From: Chryseolinea soli
GTDB taxonomy: Bacteria; Bacteroidota; Bacteroidia; Cytophagales; Cyclobacteriaceae
Assembly (NCBI RefSeq): GCF_003589925.1
Contig: NZ_CP032382.1
Coordinates: 1,240,001 to 1,304,000 of the forward strand
Direction of reading: 5' to 3'
DNA: 64,000 bases
Both the position numbers and the translations under genes were made by a program. The notes below the pieces were generated by a model. The model was not told where the DNA came from. It saw nothing but the letters and a program-made list of their open reading frames with translations, and did not search any database. Below are positions 15,669 to 24,411 of the stretch, one piece after another (the first letter of the stretch is position 1; each line of letters starts with the position of its first letter).

Positions 15669-16931
15669 TCACACGCCGCTAAATTTATTTTGGCTGTCAT
15701 ACGCCAACCCCAGCCCTACACTGCTCAACTTGTTTTCGTCGGCGATGGCAGCTTGGGGAAAAAGCCTTTTGAACTCCGTCTGCACCAGCGGAACTTCGGT
15801 TGACCCACCCGTCAGGATCACCAGGTCGATCGCTTCCGGTTTCACTTGTGCGTCGTGCAGGCACTTCGTGGCCGCAGCCGAAATTTTGCGCACCTCTTCC
15901 TGGATGGAGATTTCAAATTGAGATCGGCCAATGTTCACCACAAAATCATCTTCAATAAAATCAAAGAGGGCCTGGTGCTCTTCTTGCGCCGTCAACACGA
16001 TCTTCGCCCGTTCGGCGGCCGCCAACAAGGCATGACCCGTTTCTTTTTCCAGCACGCGGAGCAGCCTCGCGTACCGGCTTGGGTCGTGCGATTGATGCAG
16101 GATCTGGCGGGTTTGCATCAGCGCTTTTGGTGTATAGATGAAATTGACCTTGCTCCATTCGGCCAACTGGTGAAACGGATGTAACGGAACTTCTATATTT
16201 TTTTCGCCATACGTAGTGCGATAGCCGATCTCGGGCATGATGCGCGCCAAACTCAGCTCCTTGTCAAAATCATTCCCACCAATGCGCACACCCGTGCTGG
16301 CCAATATGTCGGCCGTGCGGTCGGCTTTTCGAATATACCGGTTCGATAATTTGATCACCGTGAAATCGGAAGTGCCCCCTCCCAGGTCAACCACAATGGC
16401 CAGTTGCTCGCCTTGAATGTTCACCTCGTGTGCAAACGCGGCGGCGATGGGTTCGAACTGAAACTCCACATGGCGAAAGCCCACTTGCTGTGCAATGGCT
16501 TTCAACTCTTCCTGCGCGCGATCGTCGGCGGCGGGGTTGTGGTCCACAAAATGGACGGGGCGGCCCATCACCACATTTTCAACGTCGGTTCCCGCGAAGG
16601 TGTCGGTTTTTTCTTTCAGGTTCTTCAAAAACAAACCGATGATGCGGCTAAACTGCATGTGGCGGTTGTTCACGGCGGTGCCCTGTGTCATGAGCGAAGT
16701 GCCGAGCACGCGTTTCAGACTTCGCATGAAGCGGCCCTCTTTGCGCTCGAAGAACAGGTTCACGGCCTCGCGGCCGAAGTAGGCGTCGTTGTTGGGTCGC
16801 AGAAAAAAGAGCGCGCTGGGAATGGTCACCTGCTCGCCTTCCACCGGGACCAGGCTCACGGTCGTGCCCGTTCCAATGGCCACGCTCGAATTGGACGTTC
16901 CGAAGTCGATGCCACAGGAGATGGAGGTCAT
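15669..16931 (-). CDS. Hsp70-family protein, YegD-like
   Basis: 420 residues from the ATG at 16931 (MTSISCGIDFGTSNS); an in-frame ATG at 16958 is also possible. Actin-like ATPase signatures are present: phosphate-1 CGIDFGTSNSSVAI, phosphate-2 VVDLGGGTSDFTVIKL and adenosine loop LTGGSTEVPLVQ. It is far shorter than DnaK (about 638 residues) and lacks the substrate-binding beta domain and lid, as in E. coli YegD. Expected to be a cytosolic ATPase of unknown client. The gene is single, with no co-chaperone gene beside it. Confidence 0.92.
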   Translation of the reverse strand: MTSISCGIDFGTSNSSVAIGTGTTVSLVPVEGEQVTIPSALFFLRPNNDAYFGREAVNLFFERKEGRFMRSLKRVLGTSLMTQGTAVNNRHMQFSRIIGLFLKNLKEKTDTFAGTDVENVVMGRPVHFVDHNPAADDRAQEELKAIAQQVGFRHVEFQFEPIAAAFAHEVNIQGEQLAIVVDLGGGTSDFTVIKLSNRYIRKADRTADILASTGVRIGGNDFDKELSLARIMPEIGYRTTYGEKNIEVPLHPFHQLAEWSKVNFIYTPKALMQTRQILHQSHDPSRYARLLRVLEKETGHALLAAAERAKIVLTAQEEHQALFDFIEDDFVVNIGRSQFEISIQEEVRKISAAATKCLHDAQVKPEAIDLVILTGGSTEVPLVQTEFKRLFPQAAIADENKLSSVGLGLAYDSQNKFSGV

Positions 16932-17002
16932 AGTTGTTTTTGGAAAATGGGCATGCAATTTCGGGTTTGGTTGGGTACTTTCAAAATTGGGGTGGAGGAA
17001 TC

Positions 17003-17046
17003 GAGGAGCCAGAAGCCAGGAGCCAGGAGCCAGAAATCCAGGAGCC
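17003..17046. repeat. GGAGCCA-type short interspersed/tandem repeat
   Basis: Degenerate 7-8 bp units based on GGAGCCA/GAAGCCA/GAATCCA lie in the 201-bp gap between the divergent yegD-like and DUF418 genes. The inverse complement of the same pattern occurs at 40036-40075, including the shared core CCAGGAGCCAGGAGCCAGAA. It is not coding. Confidence 0.7.
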
Positions 17047-17132
17047 GTTCGTTGGCATTCAGGTGTGGTGCCCAGTGGGGGTTTGCTGTGGGCTAGTAAA
17101 AATTTTCGTTAACTTAGTTAAAACTCCCTCTC

Positions 17133-18482
17133 ATGCAACCTAATCTAACCCTTGCCGCGCCGGTGAGCCAGGCGGAGCGCATTGTAGCGCTCGATATTCT
17201 TCGCGGTCTGGCCATACTGGGTATCCTGCTGATGAACATCCCGGGCTTTGCATTTCCGGATGTGGCGGAAGGCGACCCCTCCGTGTTGAATGAATTCGGC
17301 ACCATCAACTACTACCTCTGGTTTGGGGTGGACTGGATTTTCTCCGGCACCCAGCGCGCGATGTTCTCCATGCTTTTCGGGGCAGGCATTATCCTGTTCA
17401 TCGGCCGGCAACAAAAGCGCACCCAAGGCCTGCAGCCCGCGGACTATTTCTTCCGTCGCCAGCTTTGGCTCATGGCGTTCTCGTTGGTCGATGTCTATAT
17501 CCTGCTTTGGAACGGCGACATCCTGCTCGACTATGCTTGCTATGGCATGATGCTGTTTGCCATTCGCGACTGGACACCGCGGGCCCTCATCATCGGTGCC
17601 GGCGTTTGTGTGCTGCTGATGCTGGCACGCGAAAATCGCGAGTTATATCTTCTCAAATCCGTGATCAGCAAAGGTGAAGCTGTGGCGGCCCTCGATACCA
17701 CCCAGGTGAAACTCACCGCCCTGCAAAAAGAGCAACTGGCGGATATGAAAAGCTTTAAGGAACGCATGCCCCACGAGGCCAAGGTGAAACGCATGAACGA
17801 GGAAGGAGAGGAAGTGCGTTCCGGTTATGCCGAGGCCTACACCTTCCGCACGCAAAGTTATCTCCACAACCTGGTACAGTATCTATACCTGTCGCTTTGG
17901 GACGTGCTCATCTTCTTCATGCTCGGCATGGCTTTCTTCAAGCTCGGCATCCTGACCGGCAACGCACCCCTGAGAGTTTACGCCTGGATGTGCGTGATCG
18001 GCTTAAGCCTGGGACTGGGACTCTCGTATTGGCATGTGAAGCTAAAAGTAGATTATCAATTCAATTGGTTTGAATACGTAAAACATGTGCCGTTCCGGTT
18101 CTACGAACTCACCCGAACCCCGCGCGCGCTCGGCTTCCTCGGCTTGATCATGTTGCTGTATAAGTCGGGATGGTTCAACGGGTTCTTTGCCATCTTCAGA
18201 CCTGTCGGACAAATGGCGTTCACCAACTACCTCGGACAATCGTTGATCTGCGGCATCATTTTCAATGGCTATGGCTTTGCGCTTTTTGGAAAACTACAAC
18301 GCTATGAGATCTATCTGGTCGTTGCTGCCGTGTGGACGTTTCAGATCATCTTCTGTAACATCTGGATGCGTTTCTTTTTATACGGACCGCTCGAATGGGC
18401 CTGGAGAAGTCTTACCTATTGGAAAAGACAACCGTTTGTCCGCAGCGAAACACAGCCTTCCGTCGATGTGGTCAACGCTTAA
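17133..18482 (+). CDS. DUF418-family membrane protein (YeiB-like)
   Basis: 449 residues. The N-terminus RIVALDILRGLAILGILLMN is the standard opening of DUF418/acyltransferase-3-like membrane proteins, followed by GFAFPD and a predicted eight to ten transmembrane helices. A central cytosolic insert (about 165-235, rich in Lys/Glu) separates the first block from the C-terminal DUF418 domain (GQMAFTNYLGQSLICGIIF; GPLEWAWRSLTYW). The family's biochemical role is unproven; transport or modification of an envelope compound has been suggested. It ends 29 bp before a bidirectional terminator. Confidence 0.92.
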   Translation: MQPNLTLAAPVSQAERIVALDILRGLAILGILLMNIPGFAFPDVAEGDPSVLNEFGTINYYLWFGVDWIFSGTQRAMFSMLFGAGIILFIGRQQKRTQGLQPADYFFRRQLWLMAFSLVDVYILLWNGDILLDYACYGMMLFAIRDWTPRALIIGAGVCVLLMLARENRELYLLKSVISKGEAVAALDTTQVKLTALQKEQLADMKSFKERMPHEAKVKRMNEEGEEVRSGYAEAYTFRTQSYLHNLVQYLYLSLWDVLIFFMLGMAFFKLGILTGNAPLRVYAWMCVIGLSLGLGLSYWHVKLKVDYQFNWFEYVKHVPFRFYELTRTPRALGFLGLIMLLYKSGWFNGFFAIFRPVGQMAFTNYLGQSLICGIIFNGYGFALFGKLQRYEIYLVVAAVWTFQIIFCNIWMRFFLYGPLEWAWRSLTYWKRQPFVRSETQPSVDVVNA

Positions 18483-18510
18483 TTCGTCTGTAAAAATTGC
18501 ACCGCCAAAT

Positions 18511-18546
18511 AAAAAAGACATCCACGCAGGTGAATGTCTTTTTATT
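18511..18546. terminator. Bidirectional intrinsic terminator
   Basis: The hairpin GACAT-C-CAC / GTG-A-ATGTC has A-tracts on the left and T-tracts on the right, so it reads as hairpin plus U-run on both strands. It lies between the convergent DUF418 (plus) and DUF2167 (minus) genes. Confidence 0.8.
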
Positions 18547-18565
18547 TTTTCTTTTGACGTAAGTC

Positions 18566-19486
18566 TTATGCCGGTGTAGAGTCTGCGGGTGGTTCTGGTG
18601 TGCCACCGCCGATGTCCCGCACCGCGGGGGGATCGACTTTTTTCTTGAACCACCTGCGGATGCCGGCGAAGGCGCCTACGATGGCGAGGCCGATCAGTTT
18701 GATGTTCTTCAAGAGCAGCGCCAGGATCCCAACCTTGGCCAGGACTTTTCCGGCTACCAGACCTCCTATGGTCCAGGCGGCCACTTCATCGAGGTCGGGG
18801 TTGAAATCGGAATATTTGTTGCCCTCTCCATAGTTGAACGAGGTAAGGACGGGATCAATATTCTTCTCCACTTCCGGAAGCTCTTCCATGGAGGCGACGG
18901 CATTCAGGACCAACACACCTTTTCTTCCCAGGATGCGCACGTTATAGTTTAGGGTGCTCTCTTCAGCATCGCCAAACTTTATTTCTTTGGCCCAGTGCAG
19001 CACGTTTTTGCTTTTGTCGTAGTAGGGTTTGGCGGCCCATCCCACGAGGGTAATGGGTTCATAACCTTCTTTCTTGCGTTCCTCGTTGGCTTCGTTTGTT
19101 TCGGTTTGAAGTTGTTCCAACAGTTCGTCATAATCGATGTCATCTGCATCGTCGTCTTTCACATAGCCCATCTCCTCATAGGTGATGATGAAAGCCCATG
19201 CGCCTTCCGTGATGCCGATGTCCTCAGGCAAGAGCATGCCCAAGGTTCCCGAGCCATCCGGGTTTCCCCATAGGTCGTGGATCACGTATTCGCTCTGCTT
19301 GGAGTCGAGGTAGCGGAAACCCGCCGGCACATTCAATGTGCCGATGCCGTTTTCAAATTTGATTTCGCCGTGCTGATAGTTGAAGGTGGCTTCCAGACTA
19401 TCGATAAAGGTCTGCGTGCTGTCGGCTTCGTTGGCGAAGGCGCTCACGATGAATAAGCACAACGCGAGGGGGAGTAACGTTTTCAT
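18566..19486 (-). CDS. DUF2167-family membrane protein
   Basis: 306 residues from the ATG at 19486 (MKTLLPLALCL); a TTG two codons further up is less likely. After a signal peptide (SAFANEA) comes the DUF2167 domain: FNYQHGEIKFENGIGTLNVP, YVIHDLWGNP, GMLLPEDIGITEGAWAFIIT and PHY-like LVGWAAKPYYDKSKNVLHWA. It ends with hydrophobic segments (GKVLAKVGILALLLKNIKLI and LIGLAIVGAFAGI) and a basic, Pro-rich tail. Periplasmic/inner-membrane protein of unknown function; the fold and the order of segments match the family along the full length. Confidence 0.92.
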   Translation of the reverse strand: MKTLLPLALCLFIVSAFANEADSTQTFIDSLEATFNYQHGEIKFENGIGTLNVPAGFRYLDSKQSEYVIHDLWGNPDGSGTLGMLLPEDIGITEGAWAFIITYEEMGYVKDDDADDIDYDELLEQLQTETNEANEERKKEGYEPITLVGWAAKPYYDKSKNVLHWAKEIKFGDAEESTLNYNVRILGRKGVLVLNAVASMEELPEVEKNIDPVLTSFNYGEGNKYSDFNPDLDEVAAWTIGGLVAGKVLAKVGILALLLKNIKLIGLAIVGAFAGIRRWFKKKVDPPAVRDIGGGTPEPPADSTPA

Positions 19487-19615
19487 AGACAAGGTTTAAT
19501 CATCTAAGAAAAAGATTCGCCGCGACATTCACGCCGGGTTGTAAGTTTTTTGAATAAAATGAGGAATCCTCCAGGTTCACTGCCCTGGCAAATCCATGAA
19601 TGAAGGGAGGTGGCT

Positions 19616-19858
19616 TTATCTTGACACGACCTGGAAAGCCTTCTGGCCCTGCAGCTCCACTTCCCTGATAACACGTGCTTGCTTGAGTTCTTCCAGCATA
19701 TGGTTGATGGCCGGTTCGTGGTCGGCGCCGAGGTGGGCCAGGATCTGGCCGTGGGTTTTGATGTCGTTGGGAGCCTTGCGGAAATTGGTGATGAAATTCA
19801 GGATGTCTATCTTTTTCATGAGTTGCACGTGCATTTCGTTATCCCCCGTCCAATCCAT
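19616..19858 (-). CDS. Small winged-helix-like hypothetical protein
   Basis: 80 residues. The pattern of two to three helices followed by a beta hairpin (THGQILAHLGADHEPAINHM, LEELKQARVIREVELQGQKAF) resembles a small winged-helix DNA-binding fold, but no definite family is recognised. A shorter start at the ATG at 19834 is possible. It stands alone between the DUF2167 gene and the permease gene, both on the same strand. It may be a small regulator (inference). Confidence 0.55.
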   Translation of the reverse strand: MDWTGDNEMHVQLMKKIDILNFITNFRKAPNDIKTHGQILAHLGADHEPAINHMLEELKQARVIREVELQGQKAFQVVSR

Positions 19859-19979
19859 GTGCCATTTGACAGGATGCCTGTAAATCTATCAAAAACAAAG
19901 GGAGGTATAGCCCGGCCGTGTTCACATCCGGAAACCACTGTTCGTTGGCGGGCGGTTCTCGGACTCTCCAAAAAAATCT

Positions 19980-22391
19980 TTACTCCTGTTTTAAGGCCTT
20001 GGATGGATTAGAGAGGGCCGATCGAATGGTCTGTACGCTAACTGTCCCCAAGGCGAATAAAAAGATCATGGCCACCGGCAGTATGAAGATCCAGGCACTC
20101 AAATCAATCCTAACCGCATAGTTTGATAGCCAGGTTTCCATGGCAAAATACGCCACGGGCAACGCCAGCAATGCCGCAATGAAAATGACCTTGGCGAAAT
20201 CCTGTGAAAGCAGTGTCACAATTTGCATCACCGATGCGCCCAACACTTTGCGGATGCCGATCTCTTTGGTGCGCTGCACGATCGTGAACGACGAGAGACC
20301 AAACAGCCCCAGGCAAGCGATGAATACAGCCAAGGCGGAGAACGTGCCGATCACGGCGCCAAACTGGACATCGGCGCGATACTGTTGATCATATTGATCG
20401 TCGAGGAAGAAATAATGGAATAGGTTGTCGGGGTACACGGCATCCCAAACCTGCTTCACTTCGGCGATAGTCTTTGCCGGTTCACTGGTCTTCAGCCGCA
20501 GGGCGAAGTAAGCCGCGTAGTTGCCATACGTAAAGATCATAGGAATATGTTCTTCCTTTGGCGAACGCTGGTAATAATTCTTGATCACGCCGATGATCTC
20601 GGGCGGCTCGCCCTTCCAACGCGTGCGCCGGGTAATGCGACTGCCGATCGCTTCTTCGGCATTTGAAAATCCAAGCCGTCGCACCGCTTCTTCATTGAGG
20701 ATGACCTTGTCGAAGTTGGGATCGTCGTTGGTAAAGTTGCGGCCGGCAACCAGCTTCATTCCCATGGCGGCAAGGAAGTCGGCATCGATGTTGTATTGAT
20801 AGTAATTGTAACTCCCACCCTCCTGCTCATGCCCGATACGCTTTACGTCATTCGTCGTGCTCAACTCGTGTAAGCTCACACCGGGAAGCGATCCTGCCCC
20901 GGCCACTTGTTGCACCGAAGGATGACGAAGGAGTTCCGTTTTCAGGGCGCGATACGAAGCCTGATACACCGAATCGGACATCTCACTGTTGGGGCCTCGC
21001 ACCACCAGCGTTTGCTCGATGTTCATGCCCAGGTCCACCTTTCTCAAATGCGTGATCTGCAGGTATATGGTACACATGCTGGCCAACAAGATCACGGTAG
21101 CGCTAAACTGAAACACAACCAAACCCTGTCGCAGCCACTGGCCGTGGGATGAAGAACGGAATTTTCCCTTCAGTACCGTCGACGGATTGAAAGACGACAA
21201 CACAAAAGCGGGATAGATACCGGATAAAAAAGTGCCGGCAATCCAAAGCGCGGCAAAGATATACCAGAACGTTGCGTCGTGGGCCAGTTCGATCGGAAGG
21301 GGTTGACCCGTCAGCTCGCGAAAGATCGGCAAGGCGGTAATAAAAAACACATAGGCCAAGGTCGCAGCCATGCCATTGACAAGAAAAGATTCCGACAGAA
21401 ACTGAAAGATGAGTTGCGACTTCAGCGAGCCCATCACTTTACGAATACCCACTTCACGCGCGCGCTCCACGGCACGTGTGGTGGAAAGGTTGATGTAGTT
21501 CACCCAGGCAATCACGATTATAAAGATGGCAATGAGCAGCAGGAAAGATACTGTACGGGCATTGCCATTTTGCTCGGGCTCAAAGGTCTTATGCGAATAC
21601 AAGTGAATGTCGGCCATGTGCTCTGCCGCGAGCCGGTCGTAGTTGATCTTTTCCTTCATGGAGAAAGAAAATTCTGTGAGCTTTTTGTTGAACGCCGCCA
21701 GATCCGTACCCGGCTTCATGAGCAGATAGGTAAATTCGTTGTTGCCTGCCCAGGAATCTTCCTCATAACCGTACTTCTGCTTCAGGGTGGCGTGCGACAA
21801 CAGTATACCAAACTTCAAGTGCGTATTCGCCGGCAGATCTTCGATGACAGCCGATACATGATATTTACTCCGGTCGATCACAATTTCTTCGTCCAGGACA
21901 TTTTCGCGTCCAAAATATTTTCTGGCGATGGATCGGGTGATCACGGTCTGATACGGTGCCGAGAGCGCTTTGCCCGGCTCGCCATGTACAACGTTCAACG
22001 CAAACAACGAAAAGGCTGAAGGGTCGGCGAAGTAGATGCCTTCCTCCAGGAATTTTTGATCGCCCACTTTGATATCCTGTAACCCGTCGTTGTGATACAT
22101 TCTCGCATAGTCAACTACTTCCGGCATTTTCTCCTTCAGTATCGGACCGGTGGGAGCGTAGGTTTCGCAATCGGTCACCACATATTCGGAGCCGTTATAG
22201 AGGTCCAGGGTGATCCGGAACATGTTCGACGCGTTCCTGTTGTAGCGCTCGTAACTTCGTTCGAACCGGACGTAGTGGATGATGAAGAGGAAGGCTGCCA
22301 GCCCGGCGGCAAGACCAAAGATGTTGATGAAGGAGAAGGCTTTGTTCTTGAGCAGGGAACGGTAGGCGATGCGGAAGTAGTTTCGGATCAT
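19980..22391 (-). CDS. FtsX/MacB-type ABC transporter permease, no ATPase encoded nearby
   Basis: 803 residues from the ATG at 22391 (MIRNYFRIAYRSLLKNKAFS). The open frame continues 88 codons upstream, but that part is low-complexity and lies outside the family. It contains two MacB_PCD periplasmic domains, each followed by an FtsX domain: the first after a TM segment at residues 19-40, the first FtsX block with NLSTTRAVERAREVGIRKVM, the second ending in FTIVQRTKEIGIRKVLGASV. This fused permease is common in Bacteroidota. It normally needs a MacB-type ATPase that is encoded elsewhere; probable role in export or envelope remodelling. Confidence 0.92.
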   Translation of the reverse strand: MIRNYFRIAYRSLLKNKAFSFINIFGLAAGLAAFLFIIHYVRFERSYERYNRNASNMFRITLDLYNGSEYVVTDCETYAPTGPILKEKMPEVVDYARMYHNDGLQDIKVGDQKFLEEGIYFADPSAFSLFALNVVHGEPGKALSAPYQTVITRSIARKYFGRENVLDEEIVIDRSKYHVSAVIEDLPANTHLKFGILLSHATLKQKYGYEEDSWAGNNEFTYLLMKPGTDLAAFNKKLTEFSFSMKEKINYDRLAAEHMADIHLYSHKTFEPEQNGNARTVSFLLLIAIFIIVIAWVNYINLSTTRAVERAREVGIRKVMGSLKSQLIFQFLSESFLVNGMAATLAYVFFITALPIFRELTGQPLPIELAHDATFWYIFAALWIAGTFLSGIYPAFVLSSFNPSTVLKGKFRSSSHGQWLRQGLVVFQFSATVILLASMCTIYLQITHLRKVDLGMNIEQTLVVRGPNSEMSDSVYQASYRALKTELLRHPSVQQVAGAGSLPGVSLHELSTTNDVKRIGHEQEGGSYNYYQYNIDADFLAAMGMKLVAGRNFTNDDPNFDKVILNEEAVRRLGFSNAEEAIGSRITRRTRWKGEPPEIIGVIKNYYQRSPKEEHIPMIFTYGNYAAYFALRLKTSEPAKTIAEVKQVWDAVYPDNLFHYFFLDDQYDQQYRADVQFGAVIGTFSALAVFIACLGLFGLSSFTIVQRTKEIGIRKVLGASVMQIVTLLSQDFAKVIFIAALLALPVAYFAMETWLSNYAVRIDLSAWIFILPVAMIFLFALGTVSVQTIRSALSNPSKALKQE

Positions 22392-22752
22392 GTTCGGAGG
22401 GTTAATCCAGTTAGGACGGTAGCCAATATTGGTGCCACGATCTTGTATGAAAAATAGCGCTGAAAAAGGGGATTTCCCTGCATTTAGGCTCCATCCTCGA
22501 ACAAAGATGTGCGGCGGTGGACGGCGAAGGGAGGGCTTGAACGAATGATGGGTAAAATGAAGAGAGCTAAGGGTTGATTGCGAGATGAGTGGTGGTGAGA
22601 GAGTCCGAGCTAAAAAAGGTGTGTGGAAGCTGAATTTGTTGGTGAAGAACACCAAAGACGGGGGGGGGCGACGACCATCAACACTGGCGCGGCGGGTTTT
22701 GTGGCTTTTGGGAGTTTGTTGATATTTGTGGGAGTCAGCAACGATATTTATT
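22392..22752. other. Intergenic region between divergent permease and GNAT genes
   Basis: 361 bp with no supported gene. It must hold both divergent promoters, but I could not identify convincing boxes. Visible features are a run of nine G at 22660-22668 and a small hairpin TTGGTG-N5-CACCAA at 22639-22655. Confidence 0.5.
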
Positions 22753-23061
22753 ATGGATGAAATTCAACTTAGTTTAAACCCTAAGGGGCACGGCGCTTTT
22801 TTCATTGAGAAAGATGGAGAGCGATTGGCGGAGATGGTCGTGTCGGTGGCCGGGGAAAATCTTACGGTGTATCATACCGAGGTGTCGGAGAAGCTGCGCG
22901 GACAGGGGGTGGCGGGCAAGTTATTGAAAGCGATGACTACGTATGTTCGCGAGCATGGATTGAAAGTGATCCCGCTTTGTCCGTATGTCAATGCCGAGTT
23001 TCGGCGGCATCCCGATCAGTTTGCTGATATCTGGAACCAGGATTGGCACAACAAGCCGTAG
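22753..23061 (+). CDS. Small GNAT-like (YjdJ/NATD1-type) acetyltransferase-fold protein
   Basis: 102 residues from the ATG at 22753 (MDEIQLSLNPKGHG). The single short Gcn5-like domain has HTEVSEKLRGQGVAGKLLKA as the acetyl-CoA loop and IPLCPYVNAEFRRHPD as the conserved C-terminal Cys/Pro motif of the NATD1/YjdJ group. Substrates of this minimal family are not defined. It is convergent with the MFS gene, with a perfect 8-bp-stem hairpin between them. Confidence 0.9.
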   Translation: MDEIQLSLNPKGHGAFFIEKDGERLAEMVVSVAGENLTVYHTEVSEKLRGQGVAGKLLKAMTTYVREHGLKVIPLCPYVNAEFRRHPDQFADIWNQDWHNKP

Positions 23062-23064
23062 ACG

Positions 23065-23087
23065 GGATGGCCAATCGCCGGCCATCC
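23065..23087. terminator. Hairpin between convergent genes
   Basis: Perfect arms GGATGGCC and GGCCATCC with a 7-base loop, in the 33-bp gap between the GNAT and MFS stop codons. It has no U-tract on either side, so it is more an RNA 3'-end stabiliser or weak bidirectional terminator than a classic one. Confidence 0.5.
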
Positions 23088-23094
23088 GCATTCA

Positions 23095-24357
23095 TCAGTC
23101 TACAAAGTCCAGTTCTTTACCAAACGTCTCTTTCATTTTCCACAGCGCGAGCAGCGCGACGATCACGGTGCCTCCTCCTACGAGGGCAGCGCTGGTGACC
23201 ATGGTGTGTCCGGTGCGCAGCCATTCGAAGATCATGGTGAGGGGGACGACCGTTCCGCGTACAAAATTCGGAACGGTGGTGGCTACGGTGGCCCGGATGT
23301 TGGTACCAAATTGTTCGGCAGCGATCGTGACAAACAACGCCCAGTAGCCGATGGAAAAACCCAGAAAAACACAGCTACCGTAGAAGAACGACAATGGGAA
23401 TTTTCCTTGCAGGAGATAACAGGTCATCGCCGTGGTGGTGAGGAAAATAAACAAGAGCACAACCTTCTTACGACTCTTTAACATCTGGCTGATCATGCCG
23501 CTGCTCAGGTCACCCAACGACAGGCCTATATAACAAAACATCACGGCCTTCCCTGCCTCCACGGGAACACCCAGCCCGAGGCTGATACCAAATTCGGGAG
23601 AGAACGTGACCAGGATGCCGATGACAAACCATATGGGCAAACCAATAAAAATGCAGCGCAGGTAATTGAAGAAGAGTCTCGCATTGGAAAACAATTTCAG
23701 AATATTGCCGCGCTCCACGGCCTTATGCTTCACGGCCGCAAACATGCCCGACTCCGCCACGCTGTAGCGCAACAACAACAAAGAGAGTCCAAGGCCACCG
23801 CCGATCCAGTAAGCCACCTGCCAATCGGTGAACGCAGCCACAAAATAAGCGAGCACGGCGCCAAACAATCCGACCGAAGCCACCAGCGTGGTGCCATAGC
23901 CGCGAATTTGTTTCGGAAGGATCTCCGCCACCAGGGTCACTCCCGCGCCAAGCTCTCCCGCCAGGCCAACGCCGGCAATGAAACGCAGCACGGCATACTG
24001 CGTGACATCGGTCACAAATCCGTTGGCCAGGTTTGCTGTGGAGTAGAGCAGGATCGAGCCGAAGAGCACCGAGAGTCTTCCCTTCTTATCACCCAATATG
24101 CCCCAAAGGATTCCGCCGGCGAGCAACCCTGCCATCTGAACGTTGATGAGGAATATACCTTGCTTCAAGAGTTGATCGCCCGTCAGGCCCAACGCCTTCA
24201 GGCTGGGAATGCGAACGATGCTGAAGAGCAGGAGGTCATAGATGTCTACAAAATAGCCCAGGGCCGCAATGATCACAGGCGCCTGCAGCACTTGCCGCAA
24301 GGCCGATTTTTGTTCTTCCATAGGTTCGGGTGAAGACGCGCTCCTCCAATCCTGCAT
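23095..24357 (-). CDS. MFS transporter (metabolite:H+ symporter-like)
   Basis: 420 residues from the ATG at 24357; the frame opens two codons earlier with GTG. There are twelve predicted transmembrane helices. Between TM2 and TM3 is the MFS motif GILGDKKGRLSVL (G-x-x-x-D-R/K-x-G-R). AGVGLAGELGAGVTLVAEIL and GYGTTLVASVG resemble sugar-acid/organic-acid symporters of the MHS/sialate type. Last gene of the FAD-oxidoreductase SusCD locus, 48 bp after the second oxidoreductase. It probably takes the oxidised or released product across the inner membrane. The substrate is unknown. Confidence 0.88.
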   Translation of the reverse strand: MQDWRSASSPEPMEEQKSALRQVLQAPVIIAALGYFVDIYDLLLFSIVRIPSLKALGLTGDQLLKQGIFLINVQMAGLLAGGILWGILGDKKGRLSVLFGSILLYSTANLANGFVTDVTQYAVLRFIAGVGLAGELGAGVTLVAEILPKQIRGYGTTLVASVGLFGAVLAYFVAAFTDWQVAYWIGGGLGLSLLLLRYSVAESGMFAAVKHKAVERGNILKLFSNARLFFNYLRCIFIGLPIWFVIGILVTFSPEFGISLGLGVPVEAGKAVMFCYIGLSLGDLSSGMISQMLKSRKKVVLLFIFLTTTAMTCYLLQGKFPLSFFYGSCVFLGFSIGYWALFVTIAAEQFGTNIRATVATTVPNFVRGTVVPLTMIFEWLRTGHTMVTSAALVGGGTVIVALLALWKMKETFGKELDFVD

Positions 24358-24411
24358 CTTCACACGGTCATGGCCGGGCGAAAATGCAGGAGCGAAGAGA
24401 AGACGCGCGGG

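Noticed and set aside
17003..17046. CRISPR array
   Set aside because: The units are 7-8 bp and contiguous, without spacers of regular length, and no cas gene is nearby.
22392..22655. N-terminal 88-residue extension of the large permease
   Set aside because: It is rich in Pro, Ser, His and Arg without family similarity, and the family's conserved start MIRNYFRIAYRSLLKNK is internal at 22391.
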